From CANHBY01 sp031374415 (GTDB lineage: Bacteria > Pseudomonadota > Gammaproteobacteria > Burkholderiales > Burkholderiaceae_C), in contig JANMGB010000119.1 in assembly GCA_031374415.1 (NCBI GenBank), forward strand, positions 62,001 through 126,000: a stretch of 64,000 nucleotides of DNA, given 5' to 3'. The notes under the pieces were generated by a model that had not been told where the DNA came from, ran no database searches, and was given only the letters and a program-made list of their open reading frames with translations. Shown in pieces: positions 63,275-64,000 of the stretch; the stretch's first letter is position 1; each line of letters opens with the position of its first letter. Made by a program: the position numbers and the translations under genes.

Positions 63275-64000
63275 ATGAGCTGGCTTGAAAAGTTGTTGCC
63301 ACCCAAGATGCAACAAGGCGATCGCACGGACCGCCGCACCGTCCCGGAAGGCTTGTGGAGCAAATGCCCGTCGTGTGAGACCGTGCTCTACAAGACTGAC
63401 TTAGAGCAAAACGTCAATGTGTGCCCCAAGTGTGCCCACCATCTTCGCATCAGCGCCCGCACCCGCCTGGATGCTTTTCTCGACGCTGAAGGTCGCTTCG
63501 AAATTGGCCAGGAAGTTTTGCCCGTCGATGCGTTGAAGTTCAAAGACAGCAAAAAATACCCTGAGCGCCTCAAGCAAGCCCTCGAAACCACCGGCGAAAC
63601 CGATGCCTTGGTGGTCATGGGTGGTTCGGTGCACAGCATTGCGCTGGTGGCGGCCTGCTTTGAGTTTGATTTCATGGGCGGCTCCATGGGCTCGGTGGTC
63701 GGTGAGCGCTTTGTCCGCGGTGTAGAGGCCGCCATCGAACAGAAAACCCCCTTCGTGAGCTTCACGGCCACAGGCGGCGCCCGCATGCAAGAGGGGCTGC
63801 TCAGCCTCATGCAAATGGCCAAGACCAATGCCTCGCTCACCCGTCTGGCCAAAGCCAAACTGCCCTACATCAGCGTGCTGGCCGATCCCACCATGGGCGG
63901 GGTCTCGGCTGGTTTTGCTTTCATGGGCGATGTGGTCATTGCCGAGCCCAAGGCGCTGATCGGATTCGCTGGCCCCCGCGTGATTGAAAACACCGTGCGC
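63275..64000 (+). CDS. accD: Acetyl-CoA carboxylase carboxyltransferase beta subunit, 5' part
   Basis: AccD forms the carboxyltransferase of acetyl-CoA carboxylase with AccA, making malonyl-CoA. The open frame starts at ATG 63275 (AAAGGA upstream) and runs off the window after 242 codons, roughly 80 percent of the usual length. The N-terminal zinc ribbon is visible (Cys 31, 34, 50, 53 in CPSC and CPKC), then MGGSMGSVVGERFVRGVEAA and FTATGGARMQEGLLSLMQMAKT. It follows trpA by 48 bases, a conserved gene order. Confidence 0.96.
   Translation, partial: MSWLEKLLPPKMQQGDRTDRRTVPEGLWSKCPSCETVLYKTDLEQNVNVCPKCAHHLRISARTRLDAFLDAEGRFEIGQEVLPVDALKFKDSKKYPERLKQALETTGETDALVVMGGSVHSIALVAACFEFDFMGGSMGSVVGERFVRGVEAAIEQKTPFVSFTATGGARMQEGLLSLMQMAKTNASLTRLAKAKLPYISVLADPTMGGVSAGFAFMGDVVIAEPKALIGFAGPRVIENTVR

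Overview
This window looks like chromosomal DNA of a GC-rich betaproteobacterium, most probably Burkholderiales and close to Comamonadaceae. The evidence is gene order (fimV-truA-trpF-trpB-trpA-accD; mltB-aat-bpt; scpA-meaB-pccB-pccA-VOC protein; rpfE-like-recJ-PHP-yciO; lolC-lolD) and protein content. It is densely coded and mostly housekeeping. I see no prophage, integrase, transposase, rRNA or CRISPR array.

Layout: a partial tRNA (probably Thr), glnD and map (1-3.9 kb); purL with a serine-acetyltransferase-like gene (4-8.6 kb); an mltB-aat-bpt-small secreted protein operon (8.6-11.6 kb). A purine-degradation island follows (11.7-25.6 kb) with xdhC, a fused xdhAB, guaD, puuD, hiuH, puuE, a fused uraD-allC and an M20 hydrolase. 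It is interrupted by a PKMT-type methyltransferase gene and a repeat element. Next come sulfate-binding protein, panE and a GAF-PAS-GGDEF-EAL protein (25.6-30.3 kb), two divergent universal stress proteins sharing an intergenic region with a perfect FNR/ANR box (30.3-31.7 kb), and folA. The propionyl-CoA to succinyl-CoA operon is at 32.3-40.7 kb. After it come an AbiEii-like nucleotidyltransferase/Xre pair (41-42.2 kb), an MBL hydrolase, an HD-GYP protein and a 1087-residue LapA/RTX-type adhesin (42.4-48.1 kb). Then follow ybaK, plsY, ridA, a membrane-anchored thioredoxin-like gene, yciO, a PHP phosphoesterase, recJ, an rpfE-like gene, lolCD, fimV, and truA-trpFBA-accD, which runs off the end.

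The metabolic genes form coherent routes. The purine island covers guanine/hypoxanthine to ureidoglycolate or ureidoglycine in one locus, lacking only a recognisable last ureide step. The pcc/mcm operon contains both carboxylase subunits, the mutase, its G-protein chaperone and a probable epimerase. Three proteins (GGDEF-EAL, HD-GYP, retention-module adhesin) point to c-di-GMP-controlled attachment.

The least explained structure is a family of three MITE-like elements (2768-3090, 19471-19713, 40696-41017). They have about 33-bp terminal inverted repeats, internal GC-rich palindromes and a variable 19-bp tandem core. They fill the only three gene-free stretches longer than 300 bases. At every junction where a gene runs into a copy (map, the VOC gene, the AbiEii-like gene) the stop codon is exactly the TAG carried by the element's CTAG terminus. 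Other items for follow-up are the Xre/AbiEii pair with a palindromic operator, the FNR-type divergent promoter, two gene fusions in the purine island, an in-frame (CCA)19 tract in fimV, and a small secreted protein translationally coupled to bpt.
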